DNA from: Stomorhina lunata
Lineage: Eukaryota > Arthropoda > Insecta > Diptera > Rhiniidae
Assembly: GCA_933228675.1 (NCBI GenBank)
Contig: OW121743.1
Span: 12,577,871 to 12,641,870 of the forward strand
Length of the DNA stretch: 64,000 nt
Reading direction: 5' to 3'
The position numbers were made by a program, and so were the translations under genes. The notes under the pieces were generated by a model. That model worked only from the letters and a program-made list of their open reading frames with translations. It was not told the origin of the DNA and searched no databases. Every line of letters starts with the position of its first letter. Position 1 is the first letter of the stretch. Shown here in pieces: positions 13,313-24,643 of this stretch.

Positions 13313-13570
13313 TACCCCAAAAAGTTTATGGATTTCAGCCAAAATTGGTTAAGCTCTTTGTTGGATAAACTAATAGACGAGTGATTAATTTTATCAAATT
13401 TTGTAGAGAATTTTTAAAAGTTTTGATGAGAACTGCGGCTTATATGTTAAAAATGATATGTGAAAAATGAGGATCCAAGGCAGGGACCCAGCCAAAATTA
13501 GTAGGCCTCTTTTTTAGATCGACTTATAGACTTGTGCTGAATTTTATCAAAATCTGTTAAGAATTGCGGA
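13190..13570. repeat. About 130-157 bp tandem repeats, three diverged copies
   Basis: The phrase GGATTTCAACCAAAATTAGT recurs in altered form near 13200, 13330 and 13488, each followed by a GCTCTTTTTTGGAT-like motif and an ACTGCGGCTTAT-like motif. A single inverted copy forms the outer edge of the left palindrome arm (about 6960-7090). Confidence 0.65.
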
Positions 13571-13857
13571 TTACTTAATTCACAAAACGTTTAATAAAAT
13601 TATAGGGTTTTTAGTCATAGTTTTACTGCTTTCGATCATATTAATTATTGTTAATTTTAAGTGAAATATGCAAAAATATGCAATTGATTTAAATGCTGTT
13701 GTAGAGCTAAGGCTACCGCCTTTAATTTAAAATAGACCCTTGCCTCGCAGATTTTTACTTAAAAAGTTTTATATCATTACAGAACTGGTACAATTTCTTA
13801 TATTTTAATATATTCTTAGATTGCCTGAAGTATTTAAGCAAAATAGATATTTGTTTG

Positions 13858-13920
13858 TGAACCGCTGTGGTACAGCAGGTTAGTCATGCGCCTAGCATAA
13901 CAGAGGTCCCAAGTCCAAAA
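13858..13920 (+). repeat. tRNA-like SINE head (degenerate)
   Basis: GTGGTACAGCAGGTTAGTC resembles a tRNA box A. It is followed by a GCGCCTAGCATA anticodon-arm-like stretch and, 20 nt on, CCCAAGTCC as a weak box B remnant. The first 26 nt (from TGTGAACCGC) recur with four or so changes at the window's right edge (63976-64000). A tRNA-derived SINE is likely; a functional tRNA is not, since the T-arm is degraded and no acceptor stem is visible. Confidence 0.4.
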
Positions 13921-15822
13921 AAAGCGGTACACCTCAAAAATAGCTTATAGTTATTTAAGCTTTTATTGCGAATGGGGTTGAAAAAAATTAAGCAAAAACT
14001 AATTATGCTATAACTTCCTGAAAGGTTGTACAAAATAATTGAAACTTTGCCCATGGGTACTTTTTTATATGGAGTTTTCAAAACTTCCCTTGACTTAAAT
14101 TTTGCTTAAGTTGACTTAAGCTCTTTTTCCTTTTTGTCACAGTTTTATAAGAAAGTTTATTCAATTCCATAATTTGTTTTAAATTTTTTTGCAAACGTTT
14201 CATCACCATCAAGTCAATGTTTTCGTTTAGGCATATTTTAAATTTTCTTCATCAGAATAAATCTCTTATTATTGCAAATATATGCAAAGGATTTATATAT
14301 TGTCATAAAGCTGAGACTTAAGTCTTTGATTGGGAATGATTTTGGGCTTAGATGTTGTTTACGAAAAAAGTTATAACTTAAGTAAACGAAAGAAAATTTT
14401 TATTTTTTACAAAAACTATCAAATTTTATGATTTATATCAAATTTTTTTTAATACCATCAAAGAAATTGACTTCATTTAACACTTAATGACATATAAGGT
14501 AGCTTTTAGATCTTGTTTTTTTTTAGCCAATCTTGGCCATATTAACGAAATTAATAACATTTTTTCTGGCGCTATAATAATTAATAACTCTAATGGACTC
14601 ATAAAATGTTACTTTCAAACATTTAAACGACAATGAAGTGAGAATAATTAAAATTTTGTGTTAATGAAAATGAGTCGTTTAATTATTGCAAACGACACTC
14701 GCAGCTGCGAAAGGTAATTTTGAATTTTTTTTATGTTTTTCCTAAAAATATATACAAATTTTGCCTCTGACCATCTGGAGGTTCATTAAGAGTTTAAAAA
14801 CCAAATGCCAAGTACGAGTACTTGAAAATTTTTGTAAATATTGTTATTTGATTGTAATGTTTAACCCTAGAAGCAAAGCGTTTGATATTAACAGAGCTAT
14901 GTTAAGAGGTTAACATAGATCTGTAAAATGAACGGAATCCAAGAAAATACAACAGGAATGCGTAAAGTGGGTGTCGAGTTGTACAGAAAGATATTTTTAA
15001 TGGGAATCCATGGTCAGAAAGAACCCTTTAACGTTGGTTGCCTTCCAACGCCAATAGAACCATTAAAAGCTAATAGAACGATCAAAACGCCAACTAAAAA
15101 CTCTATTACAAATAAAATATTGAAGAAAAATATAAGAAATTTTAAACGTCTGATTAGGTTCCCCTATTACCATCACCTGTTCAAGAAATATATAAAAACC
15201 GCAACCAAAATTATTGAATACTTATGTTAAATATTGAACTATTCACAGCTAAATAACTCCATTAACAAACAAAATACAAAACCATAAAAATTATTCATTT
15301 ATTACAAAATTTTTTGAAATTTTAACAAACAAAACCAAAAAAAATTAAAGTAAAATTTAAAAACTAAAAATCATGCGAATCCGCAAATACAAAAAATGGT
15401 TTTCAACAATTTCTCAATCAATATTTTTTTGTATATGTTTTTCAATTTTAAATTTTTTTTCTTTCTTTCTATACCTACAAAACCATAAAATTTAGGGGAA
15501 CTGAAGTGAAGTTTTATTTCATATTATTTTGGCTTAAAAGTAAATTTTGTTGGTAAAAGACAACAAAACTCACAATTCAGAAACGATGATTATAAATATT
15601 TGTTAACAATATTAAACCAAAACAACTTCAATGTAATAAAAAGCTGAAGTAATAGAAGACAAATGAAATTTGAAAATAAAAGTAAGAAAGTATTAAAATT
15701 GAAATGGTCTTGCCCGATCACATGTTACCCCTAACCTAAGATAGGCAGACCATGCTGCCAGGAGCCGAAAACTTTTTATGATTCTCGTAAATATTACGAT
15801 TATTCAATAAACTGCAAATATA
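13921..15822. other. Mostly unassigned AT-rich DNA with one repeat module
   Basis: A roughly 250-bp module at 14150-14400 (motifs CATCAGAATAAATCTC, GCAAATATATGCAAA, AGCTGAGACTTAAG, AAAGTTATAACTT) is a third copy of the module at the inner ends of the palindrome arms, in plus orientation. At 15700-15822 a leader-like stretch (CCAGGAGCCGAAAAC, CGTAAATATTACGAT) precedes array 5 and is similar to the sequence before array 6. A 100-codon frame at 14928-15230 has no recognisable family and is not called a gene. Confidence 0.5.
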
Positions 15823-17650
15823 AACATTTTTCTAAAGAAAAATTTTCAATAGAAAAATTTTTCTAAAGAAAAATTTTTGATAGAAATATTTTTCTATAGA
15901 AATATTTTTCTATAGAAAAATGTTCTATAGAAATATTTTTCTAGAGCAAAATTTTCCATAGAAATATTTTTCTGGAGAAAAATTTTCCATAGAAATATTT
16001 TTCTAGAGAAAAATTTTCCATAGAAATATTTTTCTAGAGAAAAATTTTCGATAGAAATATTTTTCTAGAGAAAATTTTCGATAGAAATATTTTTCTAGAG
16101 AAAAATTTTTCATAGAAATATTTTTCTATAAAAAAATTTTCGATAGAAATATTTTTCAATAAAAAAATTTTCGATAGAAATATTTTTCTAGAGAAAAATT
16201 TTCCATAGAAATATTTTTCTAGAGAAAAATTTTCGATAGAAATATTTTTCTAGAGAAAAATTTTCGATAGAAATATTTTTCTAGAGAAAAATTTTCCATA
16301 GAAATATTTTTCTAGAGAAAAATTTTCCATAGAAATATTTTTCTAGAGAAAAATTTTCCATAGAAATATTTTTATAGAGAAAAATTTTCCATAGAAATAT
16401 TTTTATAGAGAAAAATTTTCCATAAATTTTTTTATAGAGAAAAATTTTCCATCGAAATATTTTTTTAGAAATATTCTTCTAGAGAAAAATTTTCGATAGA
16501 AATATTTTTCTAGAGAAAAATTTTCGATAGAAATATTTTTCTAGAGAAAAATTTTTGATAGAAATATTTTCCTAGAGAAAAATTTTTAATAGAAATATTT
16601 TTCTAGAGAAAAATTTTCGATAGAAATATTTTTCTAGAGAAAAATTTTTTTTAGAAATTTTTTTCCAGAGAAAAATTTTCGTTAGAAATATTTTTCTATA
16701 GAAAAATTTTCGTTAGAAATATTTTTCTATAGAAAAATTTTCGTTAGAAATATTTTTCTATAGAAAAATTTTCGTTAGAAATATTTTTCTATAGAAAAAT
16801 TTTCGCTAGAAATATTTTTCTATAGAAAAATTTTCGTTAGAAATATTTTTCTATAGAAAAATTTTCGTTAGAAATATTTTTCTATAGAAAAATTTTCGTT
16901 AGAAATATTTTTCTATAGAAAAATTTTCGTTAGAAATATTTTTCTATAGAAAAATTTTCGTTAGAAATATTTTTCTATAGAAAAATTTTCGTTAGAAATA
17001 TTTTTCTATAGAAAAATTTTCGTTAGAAATATTTTTCTATAGAAAAATTTTCGTTAGAAATATTTTTCTATAGAAAAATTTTCGTTAGAAATATTTTTCT
17101 ATAGAAAAATTTTCGTTAGAAATATTTTTCTATAGAAAAATTTTCGTTAGAAATATTTTTCTATAGAAAAATTTTCCTTAGAAATATTTTTCTATAGAAA
17201 AATTTTCCTTAGAAATATTTTTCTATAGAAAAATTTTCTTTAGAAATATTTTTCTATAGAAAAATTTTCGTTAGAAATATTTTTCTATAGAAAAATTTTC
17301 GTTAGAAATATTTTTCTATAGAAAAATTTTCGTTAGAAATATTTTTCTATAGAAAAATTTTCGTTCGAAATATTTTTCTATAGAAAAATTTTCGTTCGAA
17401 ATATTTTTCTATAGAAAAACTTTCGTTCGAAATATTTTTCTATAGAAAAACTTTCGTTCGAAATATTTTTCTATAGAAAAACTTTCGTTCGAAATATTTT
17501 TCTATAGAAAAATTTTCGTTAGAAATATTTTTCTATAGAAAAATTTTCGTTAGAAATATTTTTCTATAGAAAAATTTTCGTTAGAAATATTTTTCTATAG
17601 AAAAACTTTCGTTCGAAATATTTTTCTATAAAAAAACTTTCGTTCGAAAT
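15823..17650. repeat. 31-bp CTATAG minisatellite array 5
   Basis: About 59 units of the same 31-bp family and orientation as array 4. Three successive variant blocks are visible: CTAGAG in place of CTATAG with linker CCATAG/CGATAG (about 15940-16680), CTATAG with linker CGTTAG (about 16680-17350 and 17510-17600), and linker CGTTCG (about 17350-17510 and at the end). The pattern suggests waves of local amplification of single variants. Confidence 0.95.
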
Positions 17651-18232
17651 AAGAAAAATCCATTGTTTAACAATATTAGAGCCATCATTCATTTATTTGT
17701 CTTCACTATTAACCAAAAATTTGATACAAAAATCTGGGTATTGTTTTACAGAAATTTTAATATATTTAGTTTTTGGTGTTCAAAACTTCGTTTTGGCCAA
17801 ACTAAGTCCCCTAACGAATGAATATAGTTTTTTTGCCCCCAAATCTATTAACTGTAGTTGTGCCATTTATCACGTACCTCTTTCTTTTCATTACGTCTTC
17901 CATTGGCTTGTGATCGTGCAGAAGGTGCAAATATTTGTAGTTTTTCGTCTAAATTATATTAATTTATAAAAGCCAAAATTGAGCAAAGCTAACTTTAAGC
18001 TGTAAAGTATTAAATTATCTTACTTTTTTTCGTCTTTATTTGAGTCAGTTGTTATTTATAGCCAGCCTAAGTTTATTAACCCATTTTGGTATTAAAAATA
18101 TCATTTATCACTGTCACACTTGAGAGCATTTTAGATATTTCAGAAAATTAGTGAATTTGAAAAGTGTGAGGTCAACCAAAGGGGAACTATATCAGGGAAA
18201 AGTGCTAAGTTTTCTTCGAATATTCAAAAACC
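17651..18232. other. Unassigned AT-rich DNA
   Basis: No gene or repeat recognised. A 90-codon frame at 17697-17969 shows no family resemblance. Confidence 0.45.
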
Positions 18233-18605
18233 AGGGGCCAAATTGGCAGCATTCTATATCGATCAAAAACTCAGACTTTTAAGTCAATATTGTATAACAT
18301 ACCTTAGGGATTTTCAAAATAATATATTTTGCAAAACGTTTAATAAATTTTGATTTTTAAATATATCCGTTTGTTTGTAAAAACATTTAGTTTAAATGAA
18401 ATTTATTTACTGTCAGGGAACATTTGACAAATAAGTTACAATTTAGTAAACCTTATATGTTAATTATTATCTAGGTAGTCCTAAGAGTATGCTACACAAA
18501 TGTTTCTGACATATCTTATATTTCTAGGTAATCCTAAGAGTATGCTACACAAATGTTTCTGAAATATCTTATATTTCGTTCGATATCGAATGCGGCGATT
18601 TGTTA
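18233..18605. mobile_element. MITE-like element, copy 2, with internal duplication
   Basis: The left end GGGGCCAAATTGGCAGCATT and the right end with ATATCGAATGCGGCGATTTG match the family seen at 6568. The interior also matches (CAAAACGTTTAATAAA, CATTTAGTTTAAATGAAATT). A segment of about 60 bp containing AATCCTAAGAGTATGCTACA is tandemly duplicated near the right end (about 18470-18580), making this copy longer than its siblings. Non-coding. Confidence 0.7.
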
Positions 18606-19607
18606 TAAGTCATTTCATGTGATATTGGAACAGGTAGACCAACGCAACAGCCTCTTCCCTTTGGATTCTAACGAAGCTCTTTTTCAAGCAATATTGATAT
18701 TTGACCTTTGAAGTGTGTGGCCTATCCACTCGATTTTCACTGAGATACCTCTATACTGGCATAAAGAAAAGTGAAGGATAACTTTTCTTTAAAAATCTCT
18801 ACAACAAAGTTTTATGGTTTTATAATCTTGATATTAATCTTAATCGGAAATGTTTAGATATAAGTGGTTATATCTTAAAATCATCTAAGACATTCTCACT
18901 TCATTTTATTCAGTCAGGCATGACTAATAGAAACTATCATTTGAAGTCACTCTAACTTATGGCGCATTTACACCAGAGTGATCTGTTGTTCAACAAAAAC
19001 TTCCTAAGAATAAAAACGGATCCTAACAAATGACTTATAAGACCCCTAGGAATTGCTTTGTTAGTGTTTTTGAGCTATAGCAAACTTTCAAAATGTGTAG
19101 GTGTAAATGAGTTTAAATTACCTTTTAAAATTGTAGCCAGTGTAAATGCTTTATTTATATATTTTTTTACTTTTCTTTAACTTTAGAGGTTTATTTGTGC
19201 TAAAAAACTATCACTAACTGCCCAGGTCTTGTCAGGTTTAATTTCCTTTAAACGATTTGAAACGTTTTGAAGCTTAAAAGTCAAATCTCAGACTGATCTT
19301 GAACGATGAGTTTTCCTTTTCATTTCTTGCTAACAAGATCATAATTAGCGAAATGTAATAAAAAAAGGGTTAAAATAAAAGTGATAAAAAAAAATTGTAA
19401 AAGTTGCAGATATAAGAAGTGAATGATTTAAATTAAGAGTTAAGAAAACAAGGGCACGTTTTCTTTTGGTAAAAGTGGGATTTCCGCATAACAAAATTTA
19501 GTGACAAAAAAAAAAGTTTGCAAAAATACAAAAAAAAAAAAAAATTTAACAAAATCTAAAAAGAAAGAAAAGCTTTCAGATTTTGGTTTTATTGTAAGTA
19601 GAAACCT
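18606..19607. other. Unassigned DNA
   Basis: No gene, RNA or repeat family recognised. Short frames here are of chance length for the composition. Confidence 0.4.
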
Positions 19608-19755
19608 AGGGCCAAATCGCCGCATTCTTTAACGAACAAAAACTCAGACTTTAAAGCAAATAATGTGTAACATACCTTAGGGATTTTTAAAATTATTTAT
19701 TTTTTAGAAAGTTTAATAAAATTTTAGATCTAAACATATTCCTTTGTTAGTCGAT
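19608..19755. mobile_element. MITE-like element, partial copy 3
   Basis: Begins GGGCCAAATCGCCGCATTC and continues through AAACTCAGACTTTAAAGC, CATACCTTAGGGATTTT and AAATTTTAGATCTAAACATA, as in the other copies. It then stops near GTTAGTCGATCG without the right half. It lies next to the dead mariner copy. Confidence 0.6.
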
Positions 19756-19873
19756 CGAATTTTTTATTTCTTCATAAGATTGGAAGTACATGTTTGCCAG
19801 ACCGTGTGCCATTGACTGAAACAAGTGATAGGCCAAGGGAACAATGACTGAAGAACGGGGGGTGGGGTATGAC

Positions 19874-20230
19874 CTAAACTTTTAATGTTTCCGAGTATGT
19901 CTTAAACATTTTCGCAACATGCGGTTGAGCATGGTCATACTGTAAAATCACTCTATTATGTCTCTGGTTATATTGAGGTCGTATGTACTTTAATGGTTGG
20001 GTCAAATGGATTAATTGCATTTGATAGTGATCGCTTGTGATTGTTTCAGTCGGTTTTAGCAACTCATAATACACTAAGCCGAACTTGTCGGTCACTTCAA
20101 CGTCGAAATCACCGTTCTAGAAGCGTTGAAGCCTATCTCGGCACTTGCTTACACTAATAGCGGCCTCACAATAGGTATTTGGGAGCATTCAATGAGCCTC
20201 ACGTAAAGATTTCTTCACATTAAAGCAGAA
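19874..20230 (-). pseudogene. Mariner (DD34D-type) transposase remnant, internally deleted
   Basis: Read on the minus strand, one frame gives an N-terminal helix-turn-helix region (residues resembling KKSLREAH, then CRDRLQRF and NGDFDVE). This joins directly to catalytic-core sequence (FGLVYYELLKPTETIT, then QYNQRHNRVILQYDHAQPHVAK). Mariner transposases normally have well over 100 residues between these parts, including the first catalytic Asp, so an internal deletion has removed them. Two in-frame stop codons interrupt the N-terminal part, and the frame ends before the third catalytic Asp. The second Asp survives (YDHAQPH). No terminal inverted repeats were found. A dead, old insertion. Confidence 0.8.
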
Positions 20231-20398
20231 AATTAAAACCTTCCTTTAAGACGAGAATTTGCCTCGTCAGCTGACGTGTTTAATCGAGAATAACTTTACG
20301 ATACAGACACAAATCGACAAATCCTATAGCTTATTGTATAAAATCTTTGCAGCTACTGCCATCTATTGATAGTGGGTGGTAATGAAATTTTCCGAAAT

Positions 20399-20712
20399 CA
20401 GGGGCCATATTAACGCATTCGATATCGATAGAAAACTTAGACTTTTAAATATTGTGAAGTATACTTTAGGGATGTTCAAAGTTACTTCGATGCAAAAAGT
20501 TTATTGAAATTTGATATCCAATTAGATTTGTTTTTAAAAACATATATTTCAATTAAAACTCTTTTACAATTGGTCATCTTTTGGCAAATAACTACAAAAA
20601 AATATAGTAAACTTTGCATCTTTTAAATAATTTTGATTATCCTTAAAGTATGCTATAGAAATGTTTTGAAAATATCTAAGATTTCGATCGATATCGAATG
20701 CGGTAATTCAAG
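20399..20712. mobile_element. MITE-like element, copy 4
   Basis: Left end GGGGCCATATTAACGCATTC followed by GATATCGATAG; right end GATCGATATCGAATGCGGTA. The interior matches the other copies in order. Non-coding, about 314 bp. The terminal inverted repeats are well preserved for about 30 bp. Confidence 0.7.
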
Positions 20713-20820
20713 AACAGTTCATTACTTTGGTTACCAACTATATTGACTATCTTAAATCCGTATTTTTATCTCTTAGAACCTCAAATTTGAATATGTTAAA
20801 ATATGTGAGGACAAAGACAA

Positions 20821-20905
20821 TGGCCAAATCGCCGTATCCGATATCGATCGAAATGTAAGATATTTTAGAAACATTTGTGTAGCATACTTTTAGGACAATC
20901 TAAAT
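20821..20905. mobile_element. MITE-like element, end fragment (copy 5)
   Basis: Only one terminus remains: GGCCAAATCGCCGTATCCG, ATATCGATCG, then a GTAAGATATTTTAGAAAC stretch and GTAGCATACTTTTAGG. It lies about 110 bp from copy 4. Confidence 0.5.
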
Positions 20906-20974
20906 TACTTATAATGATTCTTGATGGGGCTTCTTTGCAAAAAAAATCGCTTTGAATGTTGTCGTGGAAATTAT

Positions 20975-22380
20975 TATTATATTTTCGGGAAATTCTACGA
21001 TTTCAAATCGCATTTACGGCGAAACGGTTAAAGATATCGATCTTATTAATTTTGTATTTCGTTCTCCCATTTGTTGTTTTATGACACTGGAAACCAAATT
21101 TATTATTTGTAATGTTTGTTGAACAAAATTTTCAAAAACTCCAAAAATATTTTTTGAAAATACCCTCAGAAAAAAATATAATTTTCTAATATGATAAAAA
21201 CTAGGCGAATTTCAGGTCATAGAATTATAAATCGTATCTTACTTTGAAATTTTAATATCATTAAGTAAATTTTTTGCTGCATATTCTTAGGCTTGTCGTC
21301 AAGATCACAAATTTTCGGGCAAAAAATGTCAATAACTCTGAAAGTAGTTCATGGATTTCTAATTTTGATGACTTAAAATAAAGCTACTTTAGTTGTCTTT
21401 TATATGTCATTAAATCTTTTTAAGTAGTTTAGTTCTTAGGGGTTAAAGTTTAGGCAAAATCGAAAATACTCCCATTTTTTCCCTTACAAAAAAGTTGAAC
21501 ACTTTGCAGGCAAATGCGGCAAGTGTTCCCCTTATTTGGACAGCATGTTTTTGTATTATGTAGAACATTAATAGATGGATTTACGGTTCAATTTTGCACT
21601 TGCGTAAAAAAAAACATACATAACCTAAGGCGTGTCGTCAAGGACCCGAATTTTCGCGAACAAATTGCAATAACTCTGAAACTACTTCATAGATTTTTAA
21701 TTTTGATGACATTAAATAAAGCTACTTTAGTTGTCTTTTATATGTCATTAAATCTTTTTAAGTAGTTTAATTCTTAGGGGTTAAAATTTAGGCAAAACCG
21801 AAAATACTCCCATGTTTTTCATACAAAAAAAGTTTAACACTTTGTGGGCAGATGCTGCACGTGTTCCCCTTATGTGGGCAGCATGTTTTTGTGTTATGTA
21901 GAACATTAATAGAGGGATTTACGGTTCAATTTCGCACTTGCGTAAAATAACGTACATAACCTAAGGCATGTCGTCATGGACACAAATTTTGGCGAAAAAA
22001 CTGCAATAACTCTGAAACTACTTCATGGATTTTTAATTTTGATGACTTAAAATAAAGCTACTTTAGTTGTCTTTTATATGTCATTAAATTTAAATGAAAT
22101 TAAATTTTAAGTAGTTTAATTCTTAAAATTTAGGCAAAACCGAAAATACTCCCATGTTTTTCATACAAAAAAATTTAACACTTTGTGGGCAGATGCTGCA
22201 CGTGTTCCCCTTATTTGGGCAGCATGTTTTTGTGTTACGTAGAACATTTATAGAGGGAGTTACTATTAAATTTCGCACTTTCTTAAAGTAAGGTACCTAA
22301 CCTTAGACGTGTCGTCAAGGACCCGAATTTTCGCGAAAAAATTGCAATAACTCTGAAACTACTTTTTGAATAATTTCATT
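20975..22380. repeat. 335-bp tandem satellite with a longer first unit
   Basis: The landmark GTGTCGTCAAGGACCCGAAT (or a variant) recurs at about 21294, 21631, 21966 and 22309, a period of 335-343 bp. Each unit contains CAATAACTCTGAAACTACTT, TAAAGCTACTTTAGTTGTC, AAAATACTCCCAT and GGGCAGCATGTTTTTGTG. The leading part (20975-21290) holds a different block, with TACGGCGAAACGG and ATGACACTGGAAACC, that matches the first half of the 715-bp units at 30715-32135. So the 335-bp repeat is an amplified half of a larger ancestral unit. Not coding. Confidence 0.85.
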
Positions 22381-22572
22381 CTTTCATTGTTAAAATTTAG
22401 GCAAAACCGAAAATACTTCGATTTTTTTTTTCATCCAAAAAAGTTTAACACTTTGTGGACAGATGTGGCACATGTTTTCCTTATGAATATTTTTGTGTTA
22501 CGTAGAATATTTATAGAGAGAACCGTATCAATTCCTAAAATAACTCATCCCATGTGAGCTTAGAATAAATAT

Positions 22573-22798
22573 TCCGGTATGTGATGGAAATCGATCGTTT
22601 TCAAATCGATCGATTTCACATATATTTTTTAGATAATTTTCATTTTTTGCGCAAAAAAATTTAAATCAAATGAAAGATATCAGTCAAAAGGATTAAACCA
22701 AAATTTTAGTTTTTCTTGGGGAAATAACCGAAAATTATCTCAAAAATATAACAGAAATCTAACGATTTGAAAACGATCGATTTCAATCACATACCAGA
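22573..22798. mobile_element. Second MITE family, 226 bp, long terminal inverted repeats
   Basis: The left end starts CCGGTATGTGATGGAAATCG and the complement of the right end starts CTGGTATGTGATTGAAATCG. Similarity continues through ATCGTTTTCAAATCG and further to AGATAATTTTC, an inverted repeat of about 65-70 bp at each end with imperfect matches. No reading frame. A foldback-type non-autonomous DNA element is the likely identity. Only one copy is in this window. Confidence 0.65.
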
Positions 22799-23336
22799 TA
22801 ATTTTTTTTATTAAAAATGTAAAAACTTTTTCGTTTTAATTCTTTTACTAGACCGTTAATCAATATTAAATAAACTTTTTTTGCCTTCTCTTTTCAGGTA
22901 AATTAATTGAACTAAATTGACTTATTTTCCACATTTTCGTGAAAAAGGGTGAGATTTTCATTTTAAAAATTATAAAAATTTTAAATATTTTCAAATTTTT
23001 TAAATTAAAATTTAAAGCTTTAAAATTTTAAAAGAAAGCCCTTAAACCTTTTAAAAACCAAAACTCTTTGAGGTAAAACAAATAAAATGTTTATGGCCTA
23101 AAGTAAAATTTTTAAAATAAAATTTTAATGAAAGTGGGTGAACGAGAAAACGCTCAAATACCGACAATACAGCCACAATTGACTACCGGTACTGTCACAT
23201 GTCAAGGTGACAGCTTAATGACAGGTAAACAAAAAAAAAATTAAAATAAAAAGTAAAATTAATTATTATGGCGACAACATTTTACAATTCAAAAGGCGGG
23301 AGTATTAACAACACTTTTAATAAAAATATGTTAAAA
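22799..23336. other. Unassigned AT-rich DNA
   Basis: Nothing recognised. A short GC-richer segment at 23130-23225 has no coding frame. Confidence 0.45.
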
Positions 23337-23587
23337 CCCAGTAAAACTTTTCATTACCAAATAATGAGTTAAACAGTTAAACTATTGAACACGAACTACT
23401 TACTCATTCGCTGTTTAAGTCATTACATTAACATGGGGATGTCATTGGAGGCAAGTACTTACCAATTGCAGAAAAGTAATGACTTGGGTAAGCAATTTGA
23501 AAGCAACAACAACAACAGCAACAACTTTTTTGTTGTTGTTTTATTAAAAACATATATTTTTAAACGAAATACAAAATTTTTTTTTAT

Positions 23588-23660
23588 GATCCCATGGGGG
23601 CTCGAGAACCCAGACCCTCCGACTGCTAGGCAGAGACTTTTCCACTGAGCTACTTCATAT
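23588..23660 (-). repeat. tRNA-like module in copy A
   Basis: The minus strand reads GAAGTAGCTCAGTGGAAAAG (box A-like D-arm), a CTCTG...CGGAG-type anticodon stem region with CTAGCAG, and GGGTTCTCGAGCCCC (box B interrupted by two extra bases). A Pol III promoter remnant is plausible. The T-arm insertion and poor acceptor pairing argue against a working tRNA. Confidence 0.45.
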
Positions 23661-23869
23661 GTTGAAAACTTGGCAGCTTATAATTAATATAAACAATTTT
23701 TATTTTTAGATCCAAAATCATGTGAAAATAACCTTGTTTTTCCCTGCTTTTTTTGCTTTGTTGTAATTTTTGGAAAAATATTTTTATACGATTTTTTTGT
23801 AATTATTTTAAAACTTTTTTAAAATTATTTTAAAACTTAAACAATTTAAATCTTCTTTTTTGTATAAGT

Positions 23870-24330
23870 TTTTACATAAGATTGACTCTTACTTAATTAA
23901 ATGTTACAACCTGTTAAGGTCAAAGTCCGAGCATATTTTAGAATTCCATGGATTTCGATCTTGTGCGAATATTCTCCAATTTTATAGGCCAAACTTTGAA
24001 AAATGTTCCTCTACTTGGTCTTTCTATCGAAGTTTCGGACATCCTCCTCTAATATTAGGTAGTGGGACATTTCAATTCTAATTTTATCCTCTTCATTGTA
24101 ATTTTTTTTTTCAAGAGAGGGTTACTAGCGCGTAATCCTAACCCATTTTTATCGATCTTATGGGACAACTCTCGGAACATGTTAACTCACAATATTAATG
24201 GGTGTTAAACTAGCTCCCCGGGTGATACCATGAGGAGGTGTGTGTCCACAGTTGAGATGAAGGATGACCCAGATAAGTTGGGCTTACCAAGTTAAGACCA
24301 ATTAGAATCGTGTTTGGTATTCAACATCCC
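23870..24330 (-). mobile_element. Internally deleted RTE derivative in copy A
   Basis: On the minus strand the upstream part contains ACTGTGGACACACACCTCCT and GGGTTAGGATTACGCGC, like the 5' part of the RTE copy at 54360-54510. It then jumps to GGATGTCCGAAACTTCGATA and CTTTGACCTTAACAGGTTG, like that copy's extreme 3' end (57358-57500). The entire reverse transcriptase is missing. The same junction is present in copy B. Confidence 0.65.
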
Positions 24331-24643
24331 CTTCATAATCAAAATTGACTCATGATGGTATTTTTTCATTAACGTGAGTTAGTTTTACAAATTTTTTTTA
24401 CAGAAGATAATATTTAAGTTCTTAAAATTCAAAAATCATTTAAAAAGACTCTTTTAATAAAAAAAAACTAAAAAAAATTGTTGCCCTTGGTGGGATTTGA
24501 ACCGGGGCCATTCAGTTTAAATTACCATCTTAATTACAAATAAGTACTTCTGTAATAACTTATTATTTATTCGGATGGTATGTTGTAGTCGTTACAAGGT
24601 AACCAGTTATCAGAGTACTTGCCATTACCAAAGTTTTGCTGGG

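Larger units (their letters stand above)
23337..24643 (-). mobile_element. TIR element copy A (1.3 kb), carrying tRNA-like modules and a deleted RTE
   Basis: Bounded by CCCAGTAAAACTTTTCATTA at the left and the complement of a CCCAGCAAAACTTTGGTAAT end at the right. The whole 1307 bp matches 51323-52616 in inverted orientation, including non-coding details. Inside, on the minus strand and in order: a partial tRNA-like module (24484-24530), an internally deleted RTE-type retrotransposon (about 24330-23870), and a fuller tRNA-like module (23588-23660). No transposase is encoded, so the element is non-autonomous. The superfamily is unknown and no convincing target-site duplication is visible. Confidence 0.75.

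Noticed and set aside
14928..15230. 100-codon frame as a small gene
   Set aside because: Lys/Ile-rich, no recognisable motif, no supporting splice sites or neighbours; length is not exceptional for the amount of sequence scanned.
23860..24081. 73-codon frame (MYKFLHKIDSY...), with a near-identical partner at 51884-52105 on the other strand
   Set aside because: Conservation is only between two copies of a mobile element, and the frame runs antisense to the 3' end of the captured RTE derivative. It is a shadow, not a conserved gene.
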